Source of the DNA: Larix sibirica
Lineage: Eukaryota; Streptophyta; Pinopsida; Pinales; Pinaceae
DNA: 11,421 nucleotides
Direction of reading: 5' to 3'
Assembly: GCA_004151065.3 (NCBI GenBank)
Contig: NWUY0300000560.1
Span: 6,317-17,737 of the forward strand
Position 1 is the stretch's first letter, and each line of letters opens with the position of its first letter. This document shows positions 1 to 9,009 of the stretch, piece by piece. Made by a program: the position numbers and the translations under genes. The notes beneath the pieces were generated by a model, which was not told the origin of the DNA, did not search any database, and saw only the letters and a list, made by a program, of their open reading frames with translations.

Positions 1-294
1 TCATTTCCCATACCATATGACAACACAACACTCTCCATAAGAACTCAACTTTATGTGCAAAGGACAATATGTGGGGCTTCCATGTTTTTTTTAAGGATCA
101 CTTTATACCAACCATATCATGTGGACTATCTTAATCCATTGACATATTATGTGGCCTTATAATTGCTATAGTTCCACCTAAACTAAGCGATTAATAATTA
201 TCACCTGAATATTCTATAATGCCTACTTTAATCCCTTCCTTTATATTAGCAATTGAATATTTAATGCTTTGTTTTTATTATGGTTATTAAACTG

Positions 295-386
295 TGTAGC
301 TTATAATATGTGGTACCATGGGAATCTGGTCTAAATCATGTGTAGCTTATAATATGTGGTCCCATGGGAATCTTTTCTAAATCATG
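295..386. repeat. 46-bp tandem duplication
   Basis: Two adjacent 46-base copies (295-340 and 341-386) match at 43 of 46 positions. The differences are one A/C change and one GG/TT pair. Each copy contains the palindrome-like core CCATGG. The near identity suggests a fairly recent duplication compared with the heavily decayed elements elsewhere. No function is apparent. Confidence 0.95.
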
Positions 387-463
387 CTCAGTTTTGGCAA
401 TTTATGTTGGAATCCTATGGACAAAGATGTATTGATCCACATGATAGACTCCTGGTCATATCA

Positions 464-651
464 AAAGTGATTGGTCTAGTGGTATTTCCGAAGGGCATAC
501 TAAAAGGTATGGGACTATGATGTTCGAATTAGTACACATGGAAATCTTGGAAGGAGAAAGCCTAAAGGTTAAAAGATAGAAAGTATAGTACTATGAGGAT
601 TTTCAAGTTAGTACATATTGGAATCTTGGAAATGGAGAAAGTCTAAAGGTT
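464..651 (+). mobile_element. tRNA-derived SINE-like element, decayed
   Basis: A TGGTCTAGTGG stretch at 472-482 fits the RNA polymerase III A box, and GTTCGAATT at 522-530 fits most of the B box. The spacing of about 40 bases is what a tRNA-like head would have. In a SINE these internal promoter boxes drive transcription of a non-coding RNA that is copied by the reverse transcriptase of a partner LINE. The body after the B box continues to about 651 and is partly duplicated. I see no clear poly-A tail or target-site duplication, so the ends are estimates. The head cannot be a working tRNA gene, because no convincing cloverleaf or anticodon arm is evident. It could be a chance match, but the two boxes at correct spacing make a SINE the better reading. 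Confidence 0.45.
507..651. repeat. Diverged direct duplication inside the SINE-like element
   Basis: Bases 507-570 and 583-651 share order and wording: GTAT, ACTATGA, TTAGTACA, GGAATCTTGGAA or close, GGAGAAAG, CTAAAGGTT. The second copy has small insertions and a degraded B box (TTTTCAAGTT in place of TGTTCGAATT) and lacks an A box. This is either an internal duplication or a second truncated copy of the same repeat family. Confidence 0.7.
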
Positions 652-760
652 ATTTCAAGAGAAAAAGGAAATCATGCAATGAGGCTTACTCTATAGCACA
701 TTTATGAATATTCTTATAAAAATGACCCAAATAAATAGTTTTCTATGGTTTTCCTTAAAT

Positions 761-808
761 GATTTTTGATGGGGATGTTGGAAAGATTTTTGATGGGGAT
801 GTTGGAAA
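761..808. repeat. 24-bp perfect tandem duplication
   Basis: The 24-base unit at 761-784, beginning GATTTTTGATGGGGATG, is repeated without change at 785-808 and followed by another GA. The exact match points to a recent replication-slippage event. Confidence 0.95.
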
Positions 809-1346
809 GATAAGAAGATATTGTTGGTTTTTTATAAAGATAGAGAAGGTAAAATGATGTTTGTCTATAAGTATATAAGCATTATATAAGCATTTGTGGG
901 TGGAGGAGGAGAATGGTCAATTCTTATCTTTAGATGGCTATTTTAATAAATTTGAATTAATTTTAGCCTAAGTTTTATTGCATATAAGTCGAAATTGGTG
1001 AAGTGTAAAATTGGGATTTCTACCATGCAAAATATCATTCTAAATATTTTAATATAAGATTCCAAACTTCCAAAATTTGATTTAGAAAGTAAAAAATCAT
1101 ATTATGAAAATGAGAATATAGAATGTATGATTATTACTTGGTTCATGTCAAATTTTTTCATAGTTATATAATATAAAAATTAAGAAAGGTTCTTAATCAC
1201 ACATTGAAAATAACAAATGTATAAGATACACCGTTATTTGATTTCAAGGCATTCATCATATGGAAATCAATACTTTTTAAATTCTCCTCAATTTTTTCAT
1301 TCAATAATGTATATTAACCATATAATATATCAAACACCTTATCATT
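809..1346. other. No gene recognised; AT-rich
   Basis: AT-rich sequence with many stop codons in all frames. As it lies just upstream of the RNase H remnant it could be the rotted end of the same LINE, but I could not find reverse transcriptase motifs (such as a YxDD box) or a zinc knuckle in any frame. Confidence 0.5.
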
Positions 1347-1787
1347 GAAAATATCAAGGGTTCTTAATAATCATATAAACTTTCAGGGGTGGTAAGTGCA
1401 AGGGGTGATTTATGGTCATGAATGAACTAAGGAACATTCTTATGCTTGGGGTATTAGGGATGCAACAAATAACCAAGTTGAGATTCAAGCATTATGGAAG
1501 GGGCTCCAAATAGAAATAAAAAAATGAATAAAACTCTAATATTTATTAGCAACTCAATGATCATTCTTAGATATCTATGAGAGAGGTGCTCTCCAAGTGA
1601 CACGTATCTGAAAAGAAGCATGAATCAAATTCACTTCGTTATGTAGGCCTTCCACCATGTGAAATTCTACCATGTTCTTAGAGACCTAAACAATATAACA
1701 GATAATCAAGCAAAGAGAGGAAACACCATATTCCAAGGACAAATAATAGAAAATGAGGGGAATGTTTGCCATCTCACGATCCCCTAA
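1347..1787 (+). pseudogene. Broken RNase H domain of a plant LINE-type retroelement
   Basis: RNase H degrades the RNA strand of RNA/DNA hybrids during reverse transcription, and plant L1-type LINEs carry such a domain at the polyprotein C-terminus. Visible in order: a K-G-S at 1356-1364 where the first catalytic Asp of the DGS motif would sit; AWGIRDATNNQVEIQALWKG from 1444, with the conserved Glu at 1480-1482; S-N-S-M at 1548-1559, where the usual catalytic Asp of D-S has become Asn; and FYHVLRDLNNITDNQAKRG at 1665-1721, with the conserved His (1671) and Asp (1701). The frame changes from 1 to 3 near 1524, the part before 1441 is in a third register, and stops lie at 1578 and 1644. The final TAA at 1785-1787, after an L-T-I-P ending, looks like the natural end. 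No reverse transcriptase is recognisable upstream, so this is a truncated dead copy. A standalone captured RNase H domain is possible but less likely. Confidence 0.75.
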
Positions 1788-2505
1788 GTTAAAGACCCAT
1801 TTCTTTACACCTTTTATCCTCATGATTCCATGTCACGAGCATATTTATGAGGATCTATAGGACATTTACCATGTGCTCCTCTACGTTTATACATCACACA
1901 GTAACCAATTTTTTGATACAGATTATCTTCTCATCACCACCCTTCCCCCACATGTGGGATAATGTTGCTACTCGATTCAGGTTATGTCTTAGCTCAAGGT
2001 CAACACAATCAATTATTCATCTTTGCAATCCCCATGATATCATCATTGGTGTTGAATAATCCTAGTGGGAATGAATTCATTTTGTCTGTGATGAAGGAAT
2101 ATTTAGGGGGGCTCCTCACCAGTATGGGTTCATGTTTGTGTTTTGCGCTTTGCGCTTTGCAATGAATGCTATCTCATGTTGTCACTTTTCTTGATTCGGT
2201 TAATCCTTCATTCTTTCGGTTTGTTAGCTCTTTTATATAACTCCTTGCAATACATGAAGTCTAGCTTCACTCACTCTATTATTAGACTTTGGTCACACCT
2301 CTCGTTTGGTCTTATTTCATTTATTCCTAACCAGTCAAAGCCCCATGTTCTATCCCTCCCGCATTTTGTTAAGATCACTCTTGGGATTTTTTAAAATCTG
2401 GTACATAGTCCTTAGTGTATGTATTTGCTTATCTCCTTGTGATTATATCTCAACTCACGATCTCTAGAGGCTATATTTGCATTGGCAATCTTATGCACAT
2501 ACAAT
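1788..2505. other. No gene recognised; pyrimidine-rich
   Basis: A T- and C-rich stretch. It contains a 12-base perfect palindrome CCCACATGTGGG at 1947-1958 (with a CACATGTG E-box-like core) and the short iteration TTTGCGC-TTTGCGC-TTTGC at 2142-2160. The 70-83 codon open frames across this stretch begin with non-ATG codons or lack coding character, and I do not call them. Confidence 0.5.
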
Positions 2506-2796
2506 ATGTTTCCTCATAGTGGTTTTCACCCCCCTACTCTTTCAACAAACAAACACAAGAAGTCTTTGGATGCAAGGTTGTACAGCATGAACGAGACTCT
2601 TCAATGGAAATTCACTAAGAAGATGCAAGGATTTGGGAGCTCCAATGGAAACCAGTTAGCAGGCCCAGGGAAATTCAAGGGGCCGCAATATGTTAAATCC
2701 AAGTTTGGTCACAAATGTCACAGTAAGCTCCCCTTGTCAGTCATTGAAGAAGACTATATGGAAATGCCCATAAAGGGCGGTGCAAATATGTTTTGA
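2506..2796 (+). CDS. Unrecognised 96-codon open frame, possibly an exon or gene fragment
   Basis: An ATG at 2506 opens a frame that ends at the TGA at 2794-2796; the frame is also open further upstream without an ATG. I do not recognise the product. It is basic and Lys/Gly-rich in the middle, with the stretch FGSSNGNQLAGPGKFKGPQY, then a Cys/His pair (GHKCH), and ends in an acidic V-I-E-E-D-Y-M-E-M patch followed by K-G-G-A-N-M-F. Codon use includes AAG, GGG, GGC, CCC and CTC, which is richer in G+C than the surrounding DNA and is why I list it. AG dinucleotides after pyrimidine-containing stretches near 2562 and 2590 could serve as splice acceptors, so a terminal exon is possible. There is no signal peptide or membrane segment. 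It could equally be a fragment of a transposon gene. Confidence 0.3.
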   Translation: MFPHSGFHPPTLSTNKHKKSLDARLYSMNETLQWKFTKKMQGFGSSNGNQLAGPGKFKGPQYVKSKFGHKCHSKLPLSVIEEDYMEMPIKGGANMF

Positions 2797-3838
2797 ATTT
2801 CTATTAAAACATTTATAAGACTGTATTAATTTTGGGAAAAATTTTAAGGCAGCATACAAGCCATGTAGTTGATAGCTGTAGGAAAATTTTGAATGCTAAG
2901 CAGATAGATGAAGCGAATATTTATTTGTTCACACAATCAATATTACCAGNTCCCCAGGGTAAATTCATGTGTCGAATGTGATTGCTTATGTGTATGATTG
3001 TTATTTGATTTCAAGTACTATTGCATTTCCGAATTAAAGATAAAAAATTAACAGAAATTGCCATCTATTCGCATTGGCCTTGCTTTGTTTATAGGCAAGA
3101 AAATAGAATTTATACTCTTTAACATTACACAAAGTTCTACAATTCTATATATAAATGTTACCTTTTTTGTGTTGCCTGCTTTCAATTGTTGGTAGAAAAT
3201 ATGCTTGAGTAGACAATAGTTTGATTTGAAATTTTGACACTTTGATTTTTTTAGACAAGCAGTCAATTCGTGTAGCTAAAGTGTTGAAGGTCCTTTTTGG
3301 GAAAGAATGCATACCTTATTTGATACGTCATTTGTCATTTAATTCATTTCAATTACATTGAATTCAAAAAAAGTCAGAGGTAATCTTTCTATGAAATGTC
3401 TTTCCTTCAATGTAATATGGGATGTGGCTCCTATAATGGCAATTTTATAAGTATCATTTTCCGCATTAAGCATGTGTCCACTTGCAATTTCATTAATATA
3501 CTGTGTGACAACCAGCCCTGCGAAATTTGATTGCTAAAAAACCTTCTTTGTAAAATTTGGTATATATAAAATTGCAGTATTGAGCATGTTTTGATATACA
3601 AGTTTCCCGGAAAGGAAAAATGTTTGTCAGATGTTCGCAGTTTTCTAGATATTAGATTTACACTGTCAGTATCCTTGATATTCCTATCATGATGCAATAC
3701 ATTGTGCATGGTGCTTTTCAGATTGTGATCCTCTACCCAAAGTTAAATTTAAAATTCAAATGCAACTTTATTTTGCTTTGTTTGTCACTTCCAGGAAAAT
3801 CAACCTTGTTTTTTTCCCTTTATTATCAACATGCAATT
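2797..3838. other. No gene recognised; contains one ambiguous base
   Basis: AT-rich sequence with no domain I can recognise on either strand. A single undetermined base (n) sits at 2950. Reverse-strand open frames of 72 and 92 codons (3048-3266 and 3431-3709) have no recognisable motifs and look like chance. Confidence 0.5.
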
Positions 3839-3925
3839 ATATTTAAATTTAAAAATTTAAATATGGTGGCATATTTTAGTGTAATTTTCCCATTAGTAAA
3901 TTTAAATTTAAGCTTAAGTTTGCAT
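3839..3925. repeat. AT-rich inverted repeats
   Basis: Bases 3839-3850 (ATATTTAAATTT) and 3853-3864 are exact reverse complements separated by two bases. A second palindrome, TTAAGCTTAA at 3908-3917, is flanked by more TTTAAATTT words. Such patches can extrude hairpins and resemble matrix-attachment-type DNA; in this base composition they may also arise by chance. Confidence 0.7.
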
Positions 3926-4107
3926 TTAAAATATTAATCTATTTATGTTATTGCTATGTTCACAAATTTTGATTGCAAAGAAAAGTATGAATTCCATTGT
4001 TTGAGAGCCTTTTTGTTCCATTATTGCAATCAAAATAGGGACACTAGTATGTGTGCTTGAAAACATGTCAATGATCCATGTAAGTAGTCTCGACAAGTTT
4101 TTTCATT

Positions 4108-4156
4108 GTCATTGCAAATGTTGCATTGGTATGTCATTGCAATGGTTGCACTGCAA
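4108..4156. repeat. 25-base period duplication rich in TTGCA
   Basis: GTCATTGCAAATGTTGCATTG at 4108-4128 is followed at 4133-4153 by a copy matching 18 of 21 bases. The unit is built from ATTGCAA and TTGCA words, which recur in this part of the window. Confidence 0.6.
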
Positions 4157-5340
4157 ATTACCGTGAACCTTGTCATATCTTATGTGCCGGGCTGAATAGT
4201 TTTCTTGCTCTTAATATCTACTTCATTTGTTTTGCTTGCAACATTTTTCTCGGTGCTTGTTGCATGTTGCTTATTTGTATTATGGTTCAAAGAATGGCAT
4301 GCACATAGTTTCTTGTCGTAATTGAAATGACAATGCAAGATGCATTTTCCAAGACAATAAATAATAGTATGGAATGGGTCAAAATTTATTTGCAATATAC
4401 ATGCATTTATCATGTCTATCAACTATGAGACGTTTGCCTAAAAACATAATGAAGATGGTACACGGCTAAGTCCAATATGCCTTCCTTTCTTTGGTGGCTT
4501 TACTGTTTCCATTCTTGCAAGTGTCAATTTATATTGTTATGTCTAGGGCATCTTTAAGCCCTTTTTGCAGCTATTAGTTTATTGGTACATGGGGTTACTT
4601 TTTATGTGGCTGTGTTTTGGGCATAGGTATATTTTTTTTGCATTTAAAAAACAAAATTGGTTTGTTTATTTTGTATTGGATGTGAGACATCCTATGGCAA
4701 TATGAAAATACAAGGCAACAAGTTCTTTGGAATAGTTGTGCGTAGCAAATGTTGGATCTTTGTTGCCCTCTTCAGGTCACATTTCCTATTTAGCAATGTC
4801 ACAAGTTCTTCTCTTTGATTTGATAAACCGCACTTGACCAGCATATGGCTTGGTCAAATGCTTTGTTTAGTACATGCCTCGGGGAAATGTACTTAGTTGA
4901 ATAATATGGCTTCTCTGTGCAAGAGACATTGGCATATGTACTTGAAGACATAGCAGTTATCCATATCAACAGTATCCATAATTGTCTTATACTCCTTGGG
5001 CCATCAACATATATGCATTATTCGCAATTGCTTTGTATTCATTGGACATATTGTATGGTGCCTGCCATAATAGTTGTTAGCATGAATTGGTTTGAACATG
5101 CATTGGTCATATACAACCATTAATGACATCCTTGAGAAATTGGATAATAGCCATGCTTATAAGCAATGTTGACATTTTTTTTTTACTTCTTGAGCTATCT
5201 TTGTTAAGAGTTCTATTGTATGCCATTGCAATTGTCACATTGCAAATTGTCAACAATCTTGTCATAATGCATGTTCCTTGCCACAATAGATACTAGCATA
5301 ACTTGTGTCAAACATGCAATGGCCATTTACATTAACAAGA
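4130..5340. repeat. Diverged direct repeats between 4.1 and 5.35 kb
   Basis: Bases 4130-4159 and 5219-5248 match at 25 of 30 positions, and a shared CTTGTCATA follows in both copies at a similar distance. Separately, 5063-5122 and 5279-5338 share TGCCA-AATAG, TAGCAT, ACATGCA-TGG and similar words, at roughly 70 percent by eye, with a spacing of 216 bases. A weaker third copy may start near 4838 (AGCATATGGCTTGGTCAA). The spacing between the first pair, 1089 bases, is about five times 216, which hints at an old satellite-like array with decayed middle units. I see no gene in the stretch. Confidence 0.45.
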
Positions 5341-5619
5341 AACTACAGTTTTTTCTAAAAACAAAATCAAATTGATATCCTAGTATTGTGTGAAACATCA
5401 TGAAGTCTTTGTTCTTTTTTTTTCTTTTCCTTTGCTTATGGTTATATCTATATCGCTATATACAATTTTGATTTGGTTGACCTATTGTCCTTTGTTAGAT
5501 CTGCTTCTTATTTCCTCTACCATTAAAGGATAAAATAGGCGTAAGAACAAAGGCTCTATTCTATTGATCTTGTTATATAGGAACATCTTATGCTCGCTGC
5601 TATGGATCAACAAATATAG
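5341..5619. other. No gene recognised upstream of the Helitron remnant
   Basis: Pyrimidine-rich, with a T-rich run at 5414-5430. The 5' end of the Helitron must lie in or before this stretch, but neither a TC start nor a terminal hairpin could be identified. The 146-codon reverse-strand open frame at 5482-5922 overlaps the OTU-like coding remnant and reads as its antisense shadow. Confidence 0.45.
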
Positions 5620-6165
5620 ATCTCTTGCAAATGTGCTTGTTTCAACAGAACATGTGCTTTTGCAATTTGTGATTTGTATATGCATGAGATCGATTGCGTA
5701 TTGGCCATGCATGGACTGTTTCAAATAAAAGATTTCTACTATTGCCCAGGAAACTGTTTGCTCGATGTGCTTGCCGTGTTGGTACATTTCCGCTATACGT
5801 CTATTGAGATAAGACAAGAAATAGTGAATCACTTTAGAGCAAGTTGGATCGCAAAGACCCATAAGCTCTTCTCTCAATGAGAACAGATTTGAGCGATGGT
5901 TGCAGGAATTGCATGGTTTCAAAGATTCAGATGCATACTTGCAACAAATGAGCTTATTTGCTGTAGAGTTGCATAGTCATCTTGAGTCTGGGATTTTGGG
6001 TGATATTTTTCTGTATTAAATGGTTTTGAAACTGGAAAAATGTTTCAATCTTTGGTTGGTCATTTGAAACGAAGAAAAAGTACTTATGTTTCAATGGCAT
6101 TGCAACTGAACATGAGCTTAATATTTTGTTTCATTAATAGGTCACATCATGTTGACACTTTGAGC
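5620..6165 (+). pseudogene. OTU-like cysteine protease module 1 of the Helitron
   Basis: OTU domains are papain-like folds that remove ubiquitin; some Helitrons carry one with no proven role in transposition. In frame 1 (5620-5880) the stretch PGNCLLDVLAVLVHF at 5746-5790 fits the OTU Cys loop (D-G-N-C-L-F type), with the catalytic Cys kept at 5755-5757 but the leading Asp replaced by Pro. SIEIRQEIVNHFRASW, from 5806, fits the helix after it. Reading then moves to frame 2 (5828-6019): ENRFERWLQELHG followed by DAYLQQMSLF, like the Y-x-x-x-M segment before the second half of OTU domains, ending at a TAA at 6017-6019. Back in frame 1, FINRSHHVDTLS at 6130-6165 fits the end strand with the catalytic His. 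The first codons after the TAG at 5617-5619 are Cys-rich (C-K-C-A-C), with no known meaning. Assignment is by pattern only and needs a profile search. Confidence 0.55.
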
Positions 6166-6883
6166 CAATATTGTCATATAAATCGAAACTTGAAAATCAA
6201 GCATTTGCAACTAGCACCAAGCATAAGCCCATTTACAAATTGTTCCCTAACAAATCTAATAGATATCTTGTCCATTAGAAATGAATTATCCCAACAACAT
6301 ATTTTTCCAATTGATCTTGTTTTCACTGATTGCCATAACTCATTGTTTGAATCAATCTGCAAATTGATATTGAATTTTGATTTTCTCTCTTTACGAAGAA
6401 CACTTGCATGTACCTTTTTCAATTTCTATAATGCAAATGACACTAGAGCAATTAACTGCTTTAAAAAATATCTATCGCATTCGAGCATGATGCATGAATA
6501 ACGCATTGCTGGTCCAGAAGGATATATTGTGAACTTGTGAAATCTATATAGAGAAGGAAAGATAGGAAGAGCTGCATTCCCATTGCAATGGGAAAGTGAG
6601 CTCTTCAACATCAATATAGATATTTGGAGCATGTAGCCAAAGACAATTGACCAAATTATTCCATCCAGCACATGCCTCTTCAAAGACAATATATATAATG
6701 CACTTTGCTATTGACAATTCATACATGCACTTCTATCCATTTCTTAAGGAAGATCCCAGTGCCATTCCATGGAAATTCCCACATGCCATAGATAAATGGA
6801 ACCAAATAAAAGAAATCGCTACTGCAAATATCATGTTGCCTCCTTCAATTTGCAACAATATCGATAAGGAAAATGCCATATAG
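6166..6883 (+). pseudogene. OTU-like module 2 of the Helitron
   Basis: After a spacer of about 45 codons, frame 1 shows FTDCHNSLFESICKLIL from 6322, which again resembles an OTU Cys loop. The catalytic Cys position now reads Asn or Ser (codons at 6337-6342). LRRTLACTFFNFY follows as the next helix. Frame 1 reads on through stops at 6499 and 6535 into YREGKIGRAAFPLQ and ELFNINIDIW (about 6547-6630), like the G-x-W-G-G and I-x-I-W segments of OTU domains. Frame 2 then gives TIYIMHFAIDNSYMHFYPFL at about 6686-6745, which fits the closing strand and the H-F/Y segment, and stays open to a TAG at 6881-6883. The module is therefore fairly complete in layout but lacks the Cys nucleophile and is broken by one frame change near 6640. 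Alternative: one OTU domain with a long insertion, where parts of both regions belong together. Confidence 0.5.
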
Positions 6884-7077
6884 TGTCCTGCAAACAAGGA
6901 CATTATTCCCATGCAAAAAATACATAATGCTCATCAAAATAGCCCTGCACAAAATGAATCTGCAGTTGCAAAAGGACAAGAAATATCAATATTGTATCCT
7001 CCAATAGCAACTTCCAAAGAAACAAAAAACAATTGCAAAAAAATCCATGGAACTGAGAGTAAAAGATTGGGTGACTT
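6884..7077 (+). pseudogene. Linker between OTU-like and DUF6570-like parts
   Basis: Frame 2 is open from 6884 to the TAA at 7091-7093 and encodes a polar Lys-, Asn- and Gln-rich segment (for example KGQEISILYPPIATSKETK). There is no recognisable fold. Low-complexity polar sequence of this kind is expected between domains of a Helitron polyprotein, and the next part resumes in frame 1 just before 7078. Confidence 0.4.
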
Positions 7078-7902
7078 AAACAGAGAATACTAATACAAAA
7101 TCATGTTCCCCCAATTAGGAAAAAGAGATATGCAAGAGCCTCAGCAGAAATTAAATCATACTTGAACCATATTCAGGACATGACAATACATGCTTGCATC
7201 ATTTGTGAGCGATTGCAATTTCAAAAAGACATGGACAAAGTCAATATTACTGTGATTCAAAATTATGCATCTCTGTCAATAGAAAATGACTTGAAGACAA
7301 TTGAAGTGAACCAAGAAATTTGCAAGAATTGCAAAAAGACTTTGTACAATGAAAAAATACCTGCATGTGTAGTTCCTTTCCAAATTCGACGCAACAAAAA
7401 ACTAGCTTCTGTTGCAATTTTATCGCCCTTAGAAGAAATATCGGTCGGCAAGGTTGGCATTTGCTCAAATAAGACAATTAGGCTACAAAAGAGCACAAAT
7501 TGCACTTACAGGCACAATTATAAATGTACCTGCAAACTTGGACAAGATACAAAAGGCATTGCCCAAATTTTTTTCAAATTCACAGATAGTTGCAATTATG
7601 TTGAAGAGAGAATTGGAATACAAAAATGCTTATCTCTCTAGAATGTTCGTCCATGTATTGTTATGGATGCTTTAACTGAGTTATGCAATATTCCGCTCTA
7701 TAGATCTGAGGGAATTGTTATTGACAATGGCTGGGAGAAAATTGTTAATAAACATCTTAATATAGACAATAAGTCTCCAATGCATATAGGCTTAACAGAT
7801 TATAGTGACAATGAAATAGACAGAGAACTTGCCATTGAAATAATGGTGCACGACTATGTACAACCTCATCAAATAGAGGATTTGGACAATGAAATTATAT
7901 AG
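7075..7902 (+). pseudogene. DUF6570-like domain of the Helitron protein
   Basis: This domain precedes the Rep region in many animal and fungal Helitron helicases; its function is unknown, though paired cysteines suggest metal binding. Frame 1 opens with PPIRKKRYARASAEIKSYL, then CIICERL with C-x2-C at 7195-7206, and a second C-x2-C (CKNC) at 7321-7332 followed by L-Y-N-E-K-I-P-A. The frame changes near 7435 to frame 2, which gives RLAFAQIRQLGYKRAQIAL from 7451 and then TGTIINVPANLD, LPKFF and AIMLKRELEYKNAYL, the most family-like part of the domain. It returns to frame 1 near 7640 with NVRPCIVMDALTELC and continues to the TAG at 7900-7902. Two frame changes over 800 bases make it non-functional. 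The domain name is from memory of the family and was not searched. Confidence 0.72.
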
Positions 7903-9009
7903 ATTGCAACTTATGAAGGATTTCATCCTTTGGGCATTTTTAAAGACAATTTTTCTAAAGAAGTTAACTTCCCTACATTGTTCTTTGGATGTAGTCAACC
8001 TGAAGACATTATAAATCAATTTACTTACTAGAAAGTATCGCAATGGTAATTGCACCATGATTCAGAAGACTTTGCATCAGCCAAAACAAATATATTCTTC
8101 GAAGCAGTGCACATTCTCATTAATCATATTTCAATGTTTGCATGGATTTCAATATGAAAAGGAGAGCTTAAAGGAAAACCGCTTCTTACGAAACACGTAA
8201 TATATAAAACAGACATCGAACAAATATTGAGAACGCCAATTGCTTATCAATGCGTGAAAAGAATACTTACATCTCTTGATTACTTTAAACATGTAAAGAT
8301 GGACCCTTTTGCAATGATCTGGTAGCTTCGTCCTCCCACATTCTTTGTGACTTTTACTAGTGTTGAACATCTTTGGATTCCTTTTTGCAATGCATTGCAA
8401 AAAGGTAGAGACAAGTGTCTTCAGACATTTAAAAAAAAAAAAAACATTGATCAAGCCATTGAAACATTGATAAGGCAAAGCCCTGTAATCTGCAGTTTTT
8501 AGTATAACCATAAAATTTTGTCACTTCGAGCTTTAATCTTGGTCAACAATGACTTCTTCGGAGACATAGAAGACTACTTCGTCATTACTGAATTTCAAAG
8601 TAGAGGCAATGAACATGACACAGCATTGCTTTGGACAAAAAAATAAACATGTGTATTGACAACCTTCTGATAAATATATAACAATATTTGTTGATAGATA
8701 TCTATCTTCTAATTCTTCACTTCTCACAAATTAATTGGGCAAGATTAAGACACATCATCATAAAAGAACTTGCAAAAAATATTGGCACTCTAGTTGCAAG
8801 TTTAATTTTCCTTTCCCTCCAATGGAGGGAACTTCTATTTTGCATCCTATGGAAAATGTTGATAGCAATACCATTGTCAAATAAAAGGAACTATTTCACG
8901 TTCTAGAACATAAAGCCTACTCTAAAAACGTGTCTTTTGATATGTTCCTTTTGGAGCTCAACATAACAAGAGATGAGTACATTTTTCTTGTGTGCTCGGT
9001 GCTTATGTG
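7903..9009 (+). pseudogene. Helitron Rep region with HUH motif (Helitron-like N domain), broken
   Basis: This part nicks single-stranded DNA in active Helitrons. Frame 1 continues from the previous domain with stops only, no frame change, to 8646. Landmarks: EGFHPLGIFKDNFSKE from 7915 and NFPTLFFG at 7966-7989; FAMI...PPTFFVTF at 8308-8355, interrupted by a TAG at 8323; DYFVITEFQSRGNEHD from 8572, leading to the HUH site at 8614-8622, which reads H-D-T, so the second metal-binding His is Thr. In-frame stops: 7900, 8029, 8047, 8155, 8323, 8500, 8644. A run of 14 A at 8431-8444 lies inside the frame without shifting it. Frame 2 then carries SDKYITIFVDRYL and KTHHHKRTCKK...CKFNFPFPP (8747-8821), a His/Cys segment typical of the region after the HUH site, with stops at 8657, 8732 and 8882, fading out at 9008. 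Confidence 0.85.

Noticed and set aside
464-540. A functional tRNA gene
   Set aside because: The A and B boxes are present, but I cannot form an acceptor stem or anticodon arm, and the B box deviates at its ends.
1947-1958. A 12-base palindrome as a regulatory site
   Set aside because: The CACATGTG core is E-box-like, but no promoter or gene start is nearby, so no function can be supported.
1233-3015. The 16-base word GTTATTTGATTTCAAG at both 1233-1248 and 3000-3015
   Set aside because: The match does not extend in either direction; in AT-rich DNA a single shared word of this length is weak evidence of a repeat.
4917-5123. A 68-codon open frame on the + strand
   Set aside because: It overlaps the diverged direct repeats and has no domain or coding-like pattern.
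5482-5922. A 146-codon reverse-strand open frame
   Set aside because: It has no recognisable motif and lies antisense to the OTU-like module, whose + strand translation shows family-like patterns.
7247-7505. Two overlapping reverse-strand open frames
   Set aside because: They are antisense to the DUF6570-like domain, and the + strand carries the paired CxxC motifs and the conserved QIRQLGYKRAQ segment.
8431-8444. A run of 14 A as a possible retroelement poly-A tail
   Set aside because: Helitron frame 1 continues through it with homology on both sides, so it is more likely a slippage-expanded Lys run inside the broken gene.
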